A DNA stretch of 64,000 bases. Origin: OLB16 sp964481775 (lineage in GTDB: Bacteria; Hinthialibacterota; Hinthialibacteria; OLB16). Each line of letters opens with the position of its first letter. Within the stretch, counting starts at the first letter, position 1. The notes beneath the pieces were generated by a model. The model searched no databases, was not told the origin of the DNA, and worked only from the letters and a program-made list of their open reading frames with translations. The stretch covers positions 1-64,000 of the forward strand of contig CAYZUX010000007.1 of the NCBI GenBank assembly GCA_964481775.1. Direction: 5' to 3'. The position numbers and the translations under genes are program-made. Shown piece after piece: positions 1 through 6,912 of this stretch.

Positions 1-216
1 CGTCTCGCACTGGCCAAACCGGATGCCATTGTCATGCACCCCGGCCCCATGAACCGAGGAGTCGAGATCAATGACTATGTGGCCGATGGGCCCACCTCAA
101 GGATCCATGATCAGGTGACCAATGGAGTTGCGGTGCGCATGGCGGTGTTGTTCCTGCTCGCGACCCGGCAACAATCAGAGGCGGCGGGGGAGCTTCTTAC
201 TGCGGCGGGGGAGTAG
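1..216 (+). CDS. pyrB: Aspartate carbamoyltransferase catalytic subunit, C-terminal end (partial)
   Basis: This is the last 71 codons of a gene that begins left of the window. The reading frame is open from base 1 and carries the signature MHPGPMNRGVEI, which is the conserved C-terminal stretch of aspartate carbamoyltransferase (the PGP loop contributes to the substrate site). The enzyme condenses carbamoyl phosphate with aspartate in the second step of pyrimidine synthesis. The tail RMAVLFLLA is typical of the last helix of the family. pyrK and pyrD lie about 33 kb away, so the pathway genes are dispersed. In many genomes pyrC follows pyrB; here a toxin-antitoxin pair follows 8 bases later. 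The identification is firm although most of the gene is missing. Confidence 0.93.
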   Translation, partial: RLALAKPDAIVMHPGPMNRGVEINDYVADGPTSRIHDQVTNGVAVRMAVLFLLATRQQSEAAGELLTAAGE

Positions 217-224
217 ATGCCGTT

Positions 225-698
225 ATGTTTCCTCACCGTCGTGTCCGAGCATACGCCGACACGTCTGTTTATGGTGGTGTGTTTGACAAGGAGTTGACAC
301 GTCCCAGTCGTGAATTCTTCGATCTTGTACGTGTTGGAGTTATTGATCTTGTCGTCTCCCCCTTGGTAAGTCAAGAGATCAAGCCAGCTCCCCCAGAGGT
401 TGTGGATTTATTCGATGAGTTCTTTTCAAACGCATCTATTACTGGCCCGCTTGAGGAAGCAGTACGGCTTCAGGAGTCATATCTCCGCGATAATATAATC
501 GGTCCAAACGGGGAGAATGATGCTCTACATGTGGCTTTAGCCACTATTTCCTTTTGTGATGTCCTTGTTAGCTGGAATTTCAAACACATTGTCCACTTTC
601 AGAAAATTCCGCTCTATAATGAAGTGAATCGAAAAAAAGGTTATGAGCCAATTAAGATTTGTTCCCCTCTGGAGGTGATAGGATATGATCCCGGATAA
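225..698 (+). CDS. PIN-domain toxin (VapC-like ribonuclease)
   Basis: A 157-residue protein with the layout of a PIN-domain nuclease. The first acidic motif is YADTSVYGG near residue 10, a second acidic residue lies in VVSPLVSQEI near residue 45, a third acidic cluster is ENDALHVALA near residue 98, and the closing strand VSWNFKHIVH follows. PIN toxins cleave RNA with a metal held by these acidic residues. The gene overlaps the next small gene by 14 bases, as expected of a toxin-antitoxin pair, here with the toxin first. The DNA is visibly more AT-rich than pyrB before it and the NAD synthetase genes after it, which suggests acquisition by transfer. Which RNA it cuts cannot be told from sequence. 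Confidence 0.8.
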   Translation: MFPHRRVRAYADTSVYGGVFDKELTRPSREFFDLVRVGVIDLVVSPLVSQEIKPAPPEVVDLFDEFFSNASITGPLEEAVRLQESYLRDNIIGPNGENDALHVALATISFCDVLVSWNFKHIVHFQKIPLYNEVNRKKGYEPIKICSPLEVIGYDPG

Positions 699-870
699 TT
701 TCAGCTGTATCAGGATGAAAAGGGAAGGTGCTGAGGCGATCCAAAAAGAAACAGCGGGGATGACGCTAGATCAACGAATCGACTACTGGAAGAAGAAAAA
801 TCAGGAGTTTTTTGCGCGGTATGAGAACCTTCGTAAGAAGCGCCGGAAGCCAGAACGGCCTCAGCAGTGA
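685..870 (+). CDS. Small basic partner of the PIN toxin (putative antitoxin)
   Basis: A 61-residue, strongly charged protein with a predicted helical core (ETAGMTLDQRIDYWKKK) and a Lys/Arg-rich tail. Small proteins with this 'MKREGAE...GMT...YW' pattern are commonly found directly after PIN-domain genes and are presumed antitoxins. The start is well supported: a near-perfect Shine-Dalgarno, GGAGGTGAT at 671-679, lies inside the 3' end of the toxin gene, five bases before the ATG at 685. Such a strong site on the second gene would favour excess antitoxin over toxin, as neutralisation requires. No DNA-binding fold can be assigned by eye, so autoregulation is not shown. Confidence 0.68.
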   Translation: MIPDNFSCIRMKREGAEAIQKETAGMTLDQRIDYWKKKNQEFFARYENLRKKRRKPERPQQ

Positions 871-915
871 ATTCAGCTATCTTCCCTCGTGTTCCTCCTC
901 CCCTACAATGGTTCC

Positions 916-1812
916 ATGCTACACCTCCGGATTGAACAAATTGCTCCACGCCTGGGCCGTCTTGACCTGAACCTCGGTCTTCATGCCGAACGCCTGGCCA
1001 AAGCCTCCCAGGAGGGAGTCTCGCTGGTTGTCTTTCCCGAACTCTCATTGACGGGTTACCTTTTGAAGGACTTGGTTCCCGAGGTGGCGATTTCCCCCAC
1101 CCGTCTGCTGGACCTGCTCCAGAAAAGCTGCACCGAGATTCGCAACCTCGAGGCAGTCATCGGTTTTGTTGAGGAAACTCCCGGACACCGGTTCCACAAC
1201 TCAGCCGCTTTCATCCGTTGGGATGACTTGGGCCGCCCGGAGCTGGTTCATGTCCACCGCAAGGTGTATCTCCCCACATATGGCTTGTTTGATGAGGGAC
1301 GCTATTTCTCCGAGGGACGGACTGTACGTGCTTTTGAGAGCTGTTTCTTTGGACGGTGCGGGATTCTCATCTGTGAGGATGCCTGGCACCTTTCGCTCCC
1401 CCTGTTGCTCGCTATGGATGGTCCCCATCTGGAAGGCGCCGGACTGCTCCTGATTCTCTCCAACTCTCCGGCACGTGGAGTCTCTGAAAGCGTTCAGGGA
1501 GTTCCTGAGAGTCACAGGATCTGGGAAAACCTGCTGAAGACTTATGCTTCCTTGCTTGAATCGGTGGTGGTCTATGCTCACCGTGGGGGTGTCGAGGATG
1601 GCCTCAACTTCTCAGGTGGGTCGCAAGTCTTGGGTGCTGGAGGGGAAATTCTTGCCAAGGCGCCTCTCTTCACTCCGGCCACCCTGGATCTTCTCCTCGA
1701 CTGGCCTGAACCTTTACGGACCGGCAGAACAGGCTCCCTGGTCCTCTCCAGTGAAAATGTGGACCTGCTCAAAAGAGAACTTTCGAGGATCATGAAGGAG
1801 GCTTTTGACTGA
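916..1812 (+). CDS. Glutaminase (nitrilase-fold) component of NAD+ synthetase, separate gene
   Basis: A 298-residue carbon-nitrogen hydrolase. The Glu-Lys-Cys triad of the nitrilase fold is visible: Glu in VVFPELSLTGY, Lys in VHRKVYLPTYGLFDEGRYF, and the nucleophilic Cys in GILICEDAWH. The 'YLPTYGLFDE' block is characteristic of the glutamine-hydrolysing domain of glutamine-dependent NAD+ synthetase, which releases ammonia for NadE. It ends two bases before the synthetase gene, so the two halves of what is usually one protein of about 550-650 residues are separate here. The start at 916 gives the usual beginning of the fold; a GTG at 889 would add nine residues. Neither has a clear Shine-Dalgarno. 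Confidence 0.85.
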   Translation: MLHLRIEQIAPRLGRLDLNLGLHAERLAKASQEGVSLVVFPELSLTGYLLKDLVPEVAISPTRLLDLLQKSCTEIRNLEAVIGFVEETPGHRFHNSAAFIRWDDLGRPELVHVHRKVYLPTYGLFDEGRYFSEGRTVRAFESCFFGRCGILICEDAWHLSLPLLLAMDGPHLEGAGLLLILSNSPARGVSESVQGVPESHRIWENLLKTYASLLESVVVYAHRGGVEDGLNFSGGSQVLGAGGEILAKAPLFTPATLDLLLDWPEPLRTGRTGSLVLSSENVDLLKRELSRIMKEAFD

Positions 1813-1814
1813 GC

Positions 1815-2678
1815 ATGTCACGCCTTGCCGAAATCCCCTCAGAGCTCCGGATCGACACAACGCTTGCACGGACCATGTTGGTCACCATGGTCCATGAAGA
1901 GGTGACCAAGGTGGGCTTCTCCCGTGCCCTGTTCGGTCTTTCCGGTGGAATCGACAGTGCCCTGACCGCCTTTATCGCAGCCGAAGCACTTGGGAAGGAA
2001 AACGTGCTGGGCGTGCTGATGCCTTACCGGACCAGCAGCCCGGAAAGTGTTGCTGATGCCCAACTGGTAGCCAGCACTTTGGGGATAAAGACTCTGTTGT
2101 TTGATATCTCCCCGCAGGTGGATGCCTATTTCGAAGCTCCTGGAACCCCCAGATCCGCCGAAGAGCGTATCTGGAAACTGAGGCGTGGTAACAAGATGGC
2201 GCGTGAACGGATGACCATCCTGTATGACCTTTCCATGTCGGAAAAGGCTTTGGTCCTTGGAACCAGTAACAAAACTGAACTTCTCCTCGGCTATGGCACT
2301 TTGTATGGGGATATGGCCTCGGCGGTGAATCCGATTGGGGATCTTTACAAGTCCCAGGTCTGGCAACTGGCCGCTGCAATGGGGGTGCCGGAAAGAGTGG
2401 TCGAAAAGGTTCCCACCGCTGACCTCTGGGCTGGTCAGTCCGACGAAAGCGAAATTGGTTACAGTTACACGGAAATTGACCGAATCTTCTATTACCTGGT
2501 CGACCAGCGCATGTCGGCGGAAAAAGTGATCCTGAATGGTTTTCCGCGTCCACTGGTCGAGTATGTCAACCGCCTGCTGCGCCAGTCGCAGTATAAACGG
2601 CGTCTGCCTGTCCTGGCCAAGTTGGGACGGCGGACCATCGACCGGGATTTCCGCTACCCCAGGGATTGGGGGTATTGA
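1815..2678 (+). CDS. nadE: NAD+ synthetase (ATP-pyrophosphatase domain)
   Basis: A 287-residue synthetase that amidates nicotinic acid adenine dinucleotide to NAD+ in the cytoplasm. The P-loop of N-type ATP pyrophosphatases is present as GLSGGIDSA near residue 43. Other family blocks are LGTSNKTELLLGYGTLYGD near residue 155 (substrate and ammonia site) and PTADLWAGQSDE near residue 200. It lacks a fused glutaminase; the preceding gene, two bases upstream, supplies that activity and the two are almost certainly translated together and form a complex. The tail (FRYPRDWGY) is normal for the family. It could also work with free ammonia. Confidence 0.95.
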   Translation: MSRLAEIPSELRIDTTLARTMLVTMVHEEVTKVGFSRALFGLSGGIDSALTAFIAAEALGKENVLGVLMPYRTSSPESVADAQLVASTLGIKTLLFDISPQVDAYFEAPGTPRSAEERIWKLRRGNKMARERMTILYDLSMSEKALVLGTSNKTELLLGYGTLYGDMASAVNPIGDLYKSQVWQLAAAMGVPERVVEKVPTADLWAGQSDESEIGYSYTEIDRIFYYLVDQRMSAEKVILNGFPRPLVEYVNRLLRQSQYKRRLPVLAKLGRRTIDRDFRYPRDWGY

Positions 2679-2745
2679 CGGGAAAGGGAAGATCTACCCG
2701 CCTCTTGTCTCGCTTAATAGAAGTGACAAGGCCGATAGATCGAGT

Positions 2746-2829
2746 GGAGTGGCGAATTCATTCGCCTTGGAATAACCATGCGAACTTCCTCACAGTCTCG
2801 TGAAAAAAGGCGAATGAATTCGCTGTTCC
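2746..2829. repeat. Palindromic dispersed repeat, copy A
   Basis: Two inverted arms, GGAGTGGCGAATTCATTCGC plus C (2746-2766) and GGCGAATGAATTCGCTGTTC plus C (2809-2829), separated by 42 bases. Each arm is itself a short palindrome. The same arms occur at 5318-5371 with a much shorter spacer, so this is a dispersed family rather than chance. The right arm supplies the ATG at 2814 that I take as the start of the next gene. No coding capacity of its own is seen; it may be a relic of a small non-autonomous mobile element. Confidence 0.75.
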
Positions 2830-3722
2830 GTGTATTGTTTCAAGGGATCTGTCTCCTTTTATTGGCCTTTTTGCTCGCCTTACCTGCTCCTGCGCAACGT
2901 CCGGCGAGTTCCAATGATCTCCAGTTTCCCGAGCAGGATCTCGATACCATGGAGGGTGAAATTGTTTGGCTTCAGGGAGCGATTTTGAGGGGTAGCCCAC
3001 AAAAGTACAGGAATCCTCAAGGCCCCCTGGCAGCTTACGAACAAGGGATCCTGGATGAAAATGGAACACTTTGGACTTTCCTGGATACCCCGGAGGGCAG
3101 GGAACTCCGTTACAATCCGGATCTGCGTGGAAAAAAAATGAAAATCCGGGGTTGGTTTTATCCTCAGTCCAAAATTATCGAGGTGAAAGAATGGCAGGCG
3201 GGGAAACACAAGGTCCGGATCAATGAGGAATACGAGCCTCCTGAAAAGCTCCCCTTTGATCCTGTCCATGCGGAAACCATCGAATCCATCCCACCGATCC
3301 CCCTTCAGCCGATTGAGGACAGCATCCTGAAAGGTGATCTCTGGCTTCAGGGGGAAGGTTATGATCTGGGGCTTCATTCAGGAGGCAAGATCGGAGCAGC
3401 CAGTCCCAGCCTGGATACCCTCCAACTTAAAAAGCTCCTGGATGACCTTGACAAGGAACTGGGACGCCGTGGCATACCTCCCGCCACTCAGGAAATCCAA
3501 TCATCACCTTTACCTGCCCTTCCGGTGACCCCGATTATCCGGCCCGCTACAGGTGATTCCCGTCTCCCGATGATTGTTCCATCTCCAACGGAAATCACTG
3601 TTCCTAAGCCGCCTCCAGGTCCACCACTCCTTGATGAGGAAGGTCACCCTGTGACCCGTCCTGAGGACTTCGATGAGGCCCTGCACCGTGAGCTGATTCA
3701 ACAAATCGTCCCCCAGAAGTAA
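2814..3722 (+). CDS. Secreted hypothetical protein, proline-rich C-terminal half
   Basis: I do not recognise the family. The 302-residue product begins with a Sec signal peptide (charged start, hydrophobic ICLLLLAFLLALPAPA, likely cleavage after PAPAQ near residue 28). Residues 40-130 look like a small beta-rich domain (MEGEIVWLQGAI, KKMKIRGWFYPQSKIIEV), which recalls OB-fold-like periplasmic modules. After residue 140 the sequence is rich in Pro, Glu and Ile and probably disordered. The ATG at 2814 lies inside a dispersed repeat, which supplies the first residues MNSLF. An in-frame ATG at 2778 would lengthen the signal peptide by 12 residues but has no better ribosome site. The next gene starts 13 bases later on the same strand. 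Confidence 0.6.
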   Translation: MNSLFRVLFQGICLLLLAFLLALPAPAQRPASSNDLQFPEQDLDTMEGEIVWLQGAILRGSPQKYRNPQGPLAAYEQGILDENGTLWTFLDTPEGRELRYNPDLRGKKMKIRGWFYPQSKIIEVKEWQAGKHKVRINEEYEPPEKLPFDPVHAETIESIPPIPLQPIEDSILKGDLWLQGEGYDLGLHSGGKIGAASPSLDTLQLKKLLDDLDKELGRRGIPPATQEIQSSPLPALPVTPIIRPATGDSRLPMIVPSPTEITVPKPPPGPPLLDEEGHPVTRPEDFDEALHRELIQQIVPQK

Positions 3723-3735
3723 GATTAGTGCCGGT

Positions 3736-4284
3736 ATGCGCATTCTTGCAGTTGCTGACATTCATTCGGATGATGATTTCGCCCTGGATCCGGAAAGCAT
3801 GGGGATCGACCTGGTGGTGACCCTGGGTGATGTCCCACTTGGCCTGATTGAGGTGATCCTCCTGAAAAAAAGGTCAGTAGCTTATTTCGGTGTGAATGGG
3901 AATCATGATCATGGGTTTGTTCCCAAGTACGCCAATGTACATCGAAAAGTGTTTCCTTTTCGTGACCTGCGAATTGGGGGATTTGAGGGGGCGCCCAAGG
4001 TTTCAGGCGAAGCGAAATCCCATGCCTTCACCGACCGCCAGGTAAGCCGCCGGATGTGGTGGATGCCCCGTGTGGATATCTTCCTGGCCCATAGCCCGCC
4101 GCGTGGTATACACGACCGTCAAGATCCCTTGCATACCGGTTTCACCGCCTTCGAGACCTACATCCGGAAACAGCAGCCACTCCTTTTCCTGCATGGCCAT
4201 GTGGAACGCAACGAGGAGACCCAGGTGGGGAAAACCCGTGTGATCTCAGTCTTCGGAAAGCGGATTATTGATTTTGAACTATAG
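3736..4284 (+). CDS. Calcineurin-like metallophosphoesterase
   Basis: A 182-residue phosphoesterase of the MPE superfamily. The metal motifs are in order: D-x-H as ADIHSDDD near residue 8, GD as VTLGDVP near residue 35, GNHDHG near residue 56, and the two C-terminal histidine motifs FLAHSPPRG near residue 117 and LFLHGHVERN near residue 153. These ligate two metal ions for hydrolysis of a phosphate ester. The substrate cannot be inferred; relatives act on nucleotides, nucleic acids or proteins. No signal peptide is seen, so it is cytoplasmic. A MITE-like repeat begins at the base after its stop codon. Confidence 0.85.
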   Translation: MRILAVADIHSDDDFALDPESMGIDLVVTLGDVPLGLIEVILLKKRSVAYFGVNGNHDHGFVPKYANVHRKVFPFRDLRIGGFEGAPKVSGEAKSHAFTDRQVSRRMWWMPRVDIFLAHSPPRGIHDRQDPLHTGFTAFETYIRKQQPLLFLHGHVERNEETQVGKTRVISVFGKRIIDFEL

Positions 4285-4424
4285 CAGCTTGTTGAAAAAC
4301 TCATTCTTGCGAGGAGGTTGTGGATTCCCGCATTCGCGGGAATGACGATTTCCGGGGAAATTTGCTTGTCTCATCATTCCCGCGAAAGCGGGAATCCACG
4401 GTTACCTCCATTTTCAACAGGCTG
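4285..4424. mobile_element. 140-bp MITE-like element with terminal inverted repeats
   Basis: Ends are CAGCTTGTTGAAAAA (4285-4299) and the inverted TTTTCAACAGGCTG (4411-4424). Inside lie two 25-bp arms in inverted orientation, 4321-4345 and 4374-4398, each an 8-bp stem ATTCCCGC/GCGGGAAT around a four-base loop; the second has a GAAA tetraloop. The element is too short to code and begins directly after the stop of the metallophosphoesterase gene. Terminal repeats plus an internal palindrome fit a non-autonomous element mobilised by a transposase encoded elsewhere. A diverged single arm occurs at 19771-19795. Confidence 0.72.
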
Positions 4425-4439
4425 ATAGGGGTTGTTGTC

Positions 4440-4850
4440 TCACCATGTATATGAGTACGGTGATTCTCCCCGGTGATTGAAGTACCTTACGGATTCCTCT
4501 CTGAGAAGAACCCAAAGGGTATAAATCCCCAAAACGATTCCGACTTTACCCCGAAAGAGCATCAGAACCGCAAGGATGATCAGAAGAATCCGAGCCCATG
4601 ACTTCCGCTGTAAAATTCCGAATCCGGCCACGATTCCAAGAACATTCGCAATCGCAGTGATCCCGATAAGGATCAGTCCGAAAAGTCCCACCGCGGCGGA
4701 AGCCCCCAGTCCCATCATCGGACCGCCCACCAGAAAGCCTGGCACGATCGCGATTCCCGCCATGGCCAGGAGAACCACCAACCGGCCAAAAAGCCCATAA
4801 AGGCCGAGGACGATATAAAGGATGCCAACAATCTTGATGTGGGTATACAT
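4440..4850 (-). CDS. Four-helix membrane protein at the end of the psp operon
   Basis: A 136-residue membrane protein with about four hydrophobic segments (residues 5-40, 47-85, 90-112 and a final one), and a short soluble tail ending SPYSYTW. It has no motif I can assign to an enzyme. It is the last gene of the leftward psp operon, starting 19 bases after the pspC stop. The ATG at 4850 is preceded by AAGGGGGAG at good distance; the upstream in-frame ATG at 4877 would place this ribosome site inside the coding region, so 4850 is preferred. A role at the membrane together with PspA/PspC is inferred from position only. Confidence 0.7.
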   Translation of the reverse strand: MYTHIKIVGILYIVLGLYGLFGRLVVLLAMAGIAIVPGFLVGGPMMGLGASAAVGLFGLILIGITAIANVLGIVAGFGILQRKSWARILLIILAVLMLFRGKVGIVLGIYTLWVLLREESVRYFNHRGESPYSYTW

Positions 4851-4869
4851 GTGCTCCCCCTTGCCTTCT

Positions 4870-5259
4870 TCACTCATGGAGTCTTGATTCCCAGTCGTAG
4901 TCACGTGCAGTGACAATGTCCTCCATCCGGCGGATCCGGCGGTCGAGGTTATCGAAGGTTCTCTTGAGACGTCCCAGCGCCATGCTGCGCGAGGAGACAT
5001 AGGAGTTATAAAACTCCTGGTCATCCTCGGTCTCAAAAGGAATCACCGGCTCAGGCTTCATTACCAGGGCGCCCACAATGTAGGCGATCAGGATCGGCCA
5101 GATTCCGGTTAATACAAAGGCGATCGCTGTGATAACCCGCATCCAGAACACCGGGAAATCCAGGTGCCGTGCGATCCCTTTGCAGACTCCGAAAATGACT
5201 CCATCTCGCGCACGGTAAAGTGGGGGACGTTCTTCGTTCCGATTTCTTGCGCAACGCAT
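4870..5259 (-). CDS. pspC: Phage shock protein C
   Basis: A 129-residue PspC-domain protein. The diagnostic block is LYRARDGVIFGVCKGIARHL at residues 14-33 followed by FPVFWMRV and a transmembrane helix (ITAIAFVLTGIWPILIAYIVGALVM). PspC senses inner-membrane stress and binds PspA. After the helix a cytoplasmic tail of about 60 residues ends in a coiled coil NLDRRIRRMEDIVTARD, which resembles the coil that closes the PspB-like proteins of the same operon. The start has a strong AAGGAGG ten bases upstream. A palindromic repeat (5318-5371) separates it from the preceding gene, so it could affect expression of pspC. Confidence 0.9.
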   Translation of the reverse strand: MRCARNRNEERPPLYRARDGVIFGVCKGIARHLDFPVFWMRVITAIAFVLTGIWPILIAYIVGALVMKPEPVIPFETEDDQEFYNSYVSSRSMALGRLKRTFDNLDRRIRRMEDIVTARDYDWESRLHE

Positions 5260-5317
5260 CTTCTCTCAACCTCCTTAGACCTTCCGGACTGGATCCGGGT
5301 TACAGATTCTTTTTCTA

Positions 5318-5371
5318 CGGAGTGGCGAATTTATTCGCCATGCTCACCAAGCGAATGAATTCGCTACTCCG
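5318..5371. repeat. Palindromic dispersed repeat, copy B
   Basis: Arms CGGAGTGGCGAATTTATTCG plus CC (5318-5339) and GCGAATGAATTCGCTACTCC plus G (5351-5371) with an 11-base spacer. The arms match copy A at 2746-2829 almost base for base, with one T/C difference in the left arm. It sits inside the psp operon between the 67-residue hydrophobic protein and pspC. Transcribed, it would fold into a long hairpin that could act as a partial terminator or mRNA stabiliser. Confidence 0.75.
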
Positions 5372-5380
5372 TCGGATCAG

Positions 5381-5584
5381 TTACAGCGCCTTCACCACCA
5401 CAATCCCGCTCAGCAGGCACAGCGGTGCACCAATCAGGATGAAGGGCGGAATCAAGCACAGCAAAGCCCCGATCCCGAAGAACACCAGGCCTACCACCAA
5501 GGCCAGGGTCCGTCCCAGCAGCTCGATGAGCAGGAAAGCCAGTTTGAACGGCAACATGAAGAGTGAAACCAATACGTGGATCAT
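5381..5584 (-). CDS. 67-residue hydrophobic membrane protein in the psp operon
   Basis: A very small, almost wholly hydrophobic protein with two transmembrane stretches (residues 3-36 and 38-66) split by a turn around CLIPP. Unlike its upstream neighbours it carries no coiled-coil tail. It starts 7 bases after the stop of the PspB-like gene at 5592-5834, with GAGGG just before the ATG. Small hydrophobic proteins are common in Psp-type operons; this one belongs to no family I can name. Reading frame, spacing and the ribosome site support it as real. Confidence 0.62.
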   Translation of the reverse strand: MIHVLVSLFMLPFKLAFLLIELLGRTLALVVGLVFFGIGALLCLIPPFILIGAPLCLLSGIVVVKAL

Positions 5585-5591
5585 GTCCCTC

Positions 5592-5834
5592 TTACACCCT
5601 TTCCTGATCTCTGGCTCGGTCGAGGAGAAGTGTCTCCAACGCCTCGATCCGTTTCTCCATGCGTGATGCGGTCCGGAAGAGCTCCTGCATCATTTCGGTT
5701 TCATCCGTTGAAACCTCCTTCCCCTTTTTTGGGGTACCTTTAATGATTTTGAGAGCTTCTATCCCCAGGCCACCAATCACCGCCACCATCGGGATACTAA
5801 AAAGCATCAGGACCGCCAAACTCCCTGTGTTCAT
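5592..5834 (-). CDS. PspB-like membrane/coiled-coil protein (paralogue 5)
   Basis: An 80-residue protein: one N-terminal transmembrane helix (residues 5-28), a basic stretch GTPKKGKEVST, and a C-terminal coiled coil with RMEKRIEALETLLLDRARD. E. coli PspB has the same size and plan, and as I recall it its coil contains a closely similar R-x-R-I-x-A-L-E-S-I-L segment. PspB acts with PspC to relay membrane stress to PspA. The ATG at 5834 follows GGAGGG by seven bases; a GTG at 5840 is less well placed. Of the five related proteins in this operon this one is closest to classical PspB. Confidence 0.78.
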   Translation of the reverse strand: MNTGSLAVLMLFSIPMVAVIGGLGIEALKIIKGTPKKGKEVSTDETEMMQELFRTASRMEKRIEALETLLLDRARDQERV

Positions 5835-5866
5835 TGACACACCCTCCAGTTTCTCGCGTCTGTAAG

Positions 5867-6118
5867 TTACAACTTCATCCCGAACTTTTCTTCGCGCTCG
5901 CGCTCCATCGCCAGGGTTTCAAGCGCTTCCAGGCGTTCCTCGATCCGCTGGATCGAATGTTGAATGGCCTGAATCACCTCTCTGTCCTCATCACTCATCC
6001 TGCCTGTACCCGCTCTGAGGGTAATGAACTTCACTTTCCGATAGGACAGAAACGTAAGGCCCCACATAGTAACCATAAAGGCCATGCAAGCGAGGAAAAC
6101 AGGTATATTGTTCATCAT
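5867..6118 (-). CDS. PspB-like membrane/coiled-coil protein (paralogue 4)
   Basis: An 83-residue protein with one transmembrane helix (about residues 4-24), a short linker with MSDEDREVIQAI, and the coil RIEERLEALETLAMERE ending EEKFGMKL. The last 20 or so residues are identical to those of the preceding gene (6132-6404), and the DNA there is also nearly identical, indicating a recent tandem duplication. The ATG at 6118 follows GGAGG closely. Presumed inner-membrane partner of PspA/PspC by position and architecture. Confidence 0.75.
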   Translation of the reverse strand: MMNNIPVFLACMAFMVTMWGLTFLSYRKVKFITLRAGTGRMSDEDREVIQAIQHSIQRIEERLEALETLAMEREREEKFGMKL

Positions 6119-6131
6119 TCCATCCTCCACT

Positions 6132-6404
6132 TTACAATTTCATTCCGAACTTCTCTTCGCGCTCGCGCTCCATCGCTAAGGTCTCAAGCGCCTCGAGCCG
6201 TTCCTCGATCCGTTGTAGCGCGGCACGCAGATCACGGATGGCTTCTCGATCTTCATTAGTCATTCCGTTGGCTTTCTTCAATTCAAACTGCATCTTGTAG
6301 ACCTTCAAGCGGGCGCCAATTGCGATGGCTACCACCAGGACCACCCCCGTGATCATGGCAACCTCTCGCCAGAACAACAAATCCCCATTGCTGAAACTGT
6401 TCAT
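6132..6404 (-). CDS. PspB-like membrane/coiled-coil protein (paralogue 3)
   Basis: A 90-residue protein with a transmembrane helix near residues 14-34, a basic segment ARLKVYKMQFELKKANG, an acidic 'MTNEDREAIRDL' stretch and the coil RIEERLEALETLAMERE. The C-terminus is identical to that of its downstream neighbour. The ATG at 6404 lies six bases after GGAGGT, which decides the start; the frame is open further upstream into the neighbouring gene but without support. Spacing to the neighbours is 13 bases on either side, consistent with one operon. Confidence 0.76.
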   Translation of the reverse strand: MNSFSNGDLLFWREVAMITGVVLVVAIAIGARLKVYKMQFELKKANGMTNEDREAIRDLRAALQRIEERLEALETLAMEREREEKFGMKL

Positions 6405-6417
6405 GACCTTACCTCCT

Positions 6418-6855
6418 TCAGCCTCTCTTCCAGTCCTCTCCATCCCGGATAATTGCCCGGTCGAGAAGAATTGTCTCCAATGATTCCACACGCCGTTCCA
6501 GCCCGGATAAGCCCTGGTAAACTTCCTGCAGGATGCGGATCTCATCTGGTTTTTCACGCAGTCGCGTCCTGTCATCACTCCGGAAAAGCTTCACCACCAA
6601 TCCAATCCCGCCCAAAACCAGAAGGCCAAGTAGACAGATTGGGAACCATGCCAGAGTGAAGCGCACCCTGGTTCCTGGAGCGGGAGTGTGCGTCACAGTC
6701 AATCCAGACATCTCGGAACCTGGTATGGCTTCAGCAGTCGTGGCTATTTGAGCACGCGAAAAAGTAGGGACCGCGATGGCGAAGAAAATCGTGGCTATCG
6801 AGAGCATCACCAGGCCCAGAAAAACAACACCTACCATACTGATAACAATTCGCAT
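6418..6855 (-). CDS. PspB-like protein with two membrane helices (paralogue 2)
   Basis: A 145-residue variant of the family. It has two transmembrane helices (about residues 4-30 and 70-92) separated by an extracytoplasmic loop of about 40 residues rich in Thr, Pro and Ala, then a basic juxtamembrane stretch, and finally the coil LSGLERRVESLETILLDRA with a tail GEDWKRG. The tail recalls the end of E. coli PspB (a conserved W-R after the coil). Start at 6855 follows AAGGAG by seven bases; an ATG at 6873 would put that site inside the gene. The extra loop makes it the best candidate in the set for sensing outside the membrane, which is inference. Confidence 0.72.
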   Translation of the reverse strand: MRIVISMVGVVFLGLVMLSIATIFFAIAVPTFSRAQIATTAEAIPGSEMSGLTVTHTPAPGTRVRFTLAWFPICLLGLLVLGGIGLVVKLFRSDDRTRLREKPDEIRILQEVYQGLSGLERRVESLETILLDRAIIRDGEDWKRG

Positions 6856-6912
6856 CCAAGTTCTCCTTTTCAATTGATGAGCCTGGTAGATTGCCCTGTA
6901 GATCCAGACACC

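Noticed and set aside
5220..5666. A 148-codon plus-strand frame across the repeat in the psp operon
   Set aside because: It is antisense to pspC and two small psp genes and reads through a palindromic repeat; no ribosome site.
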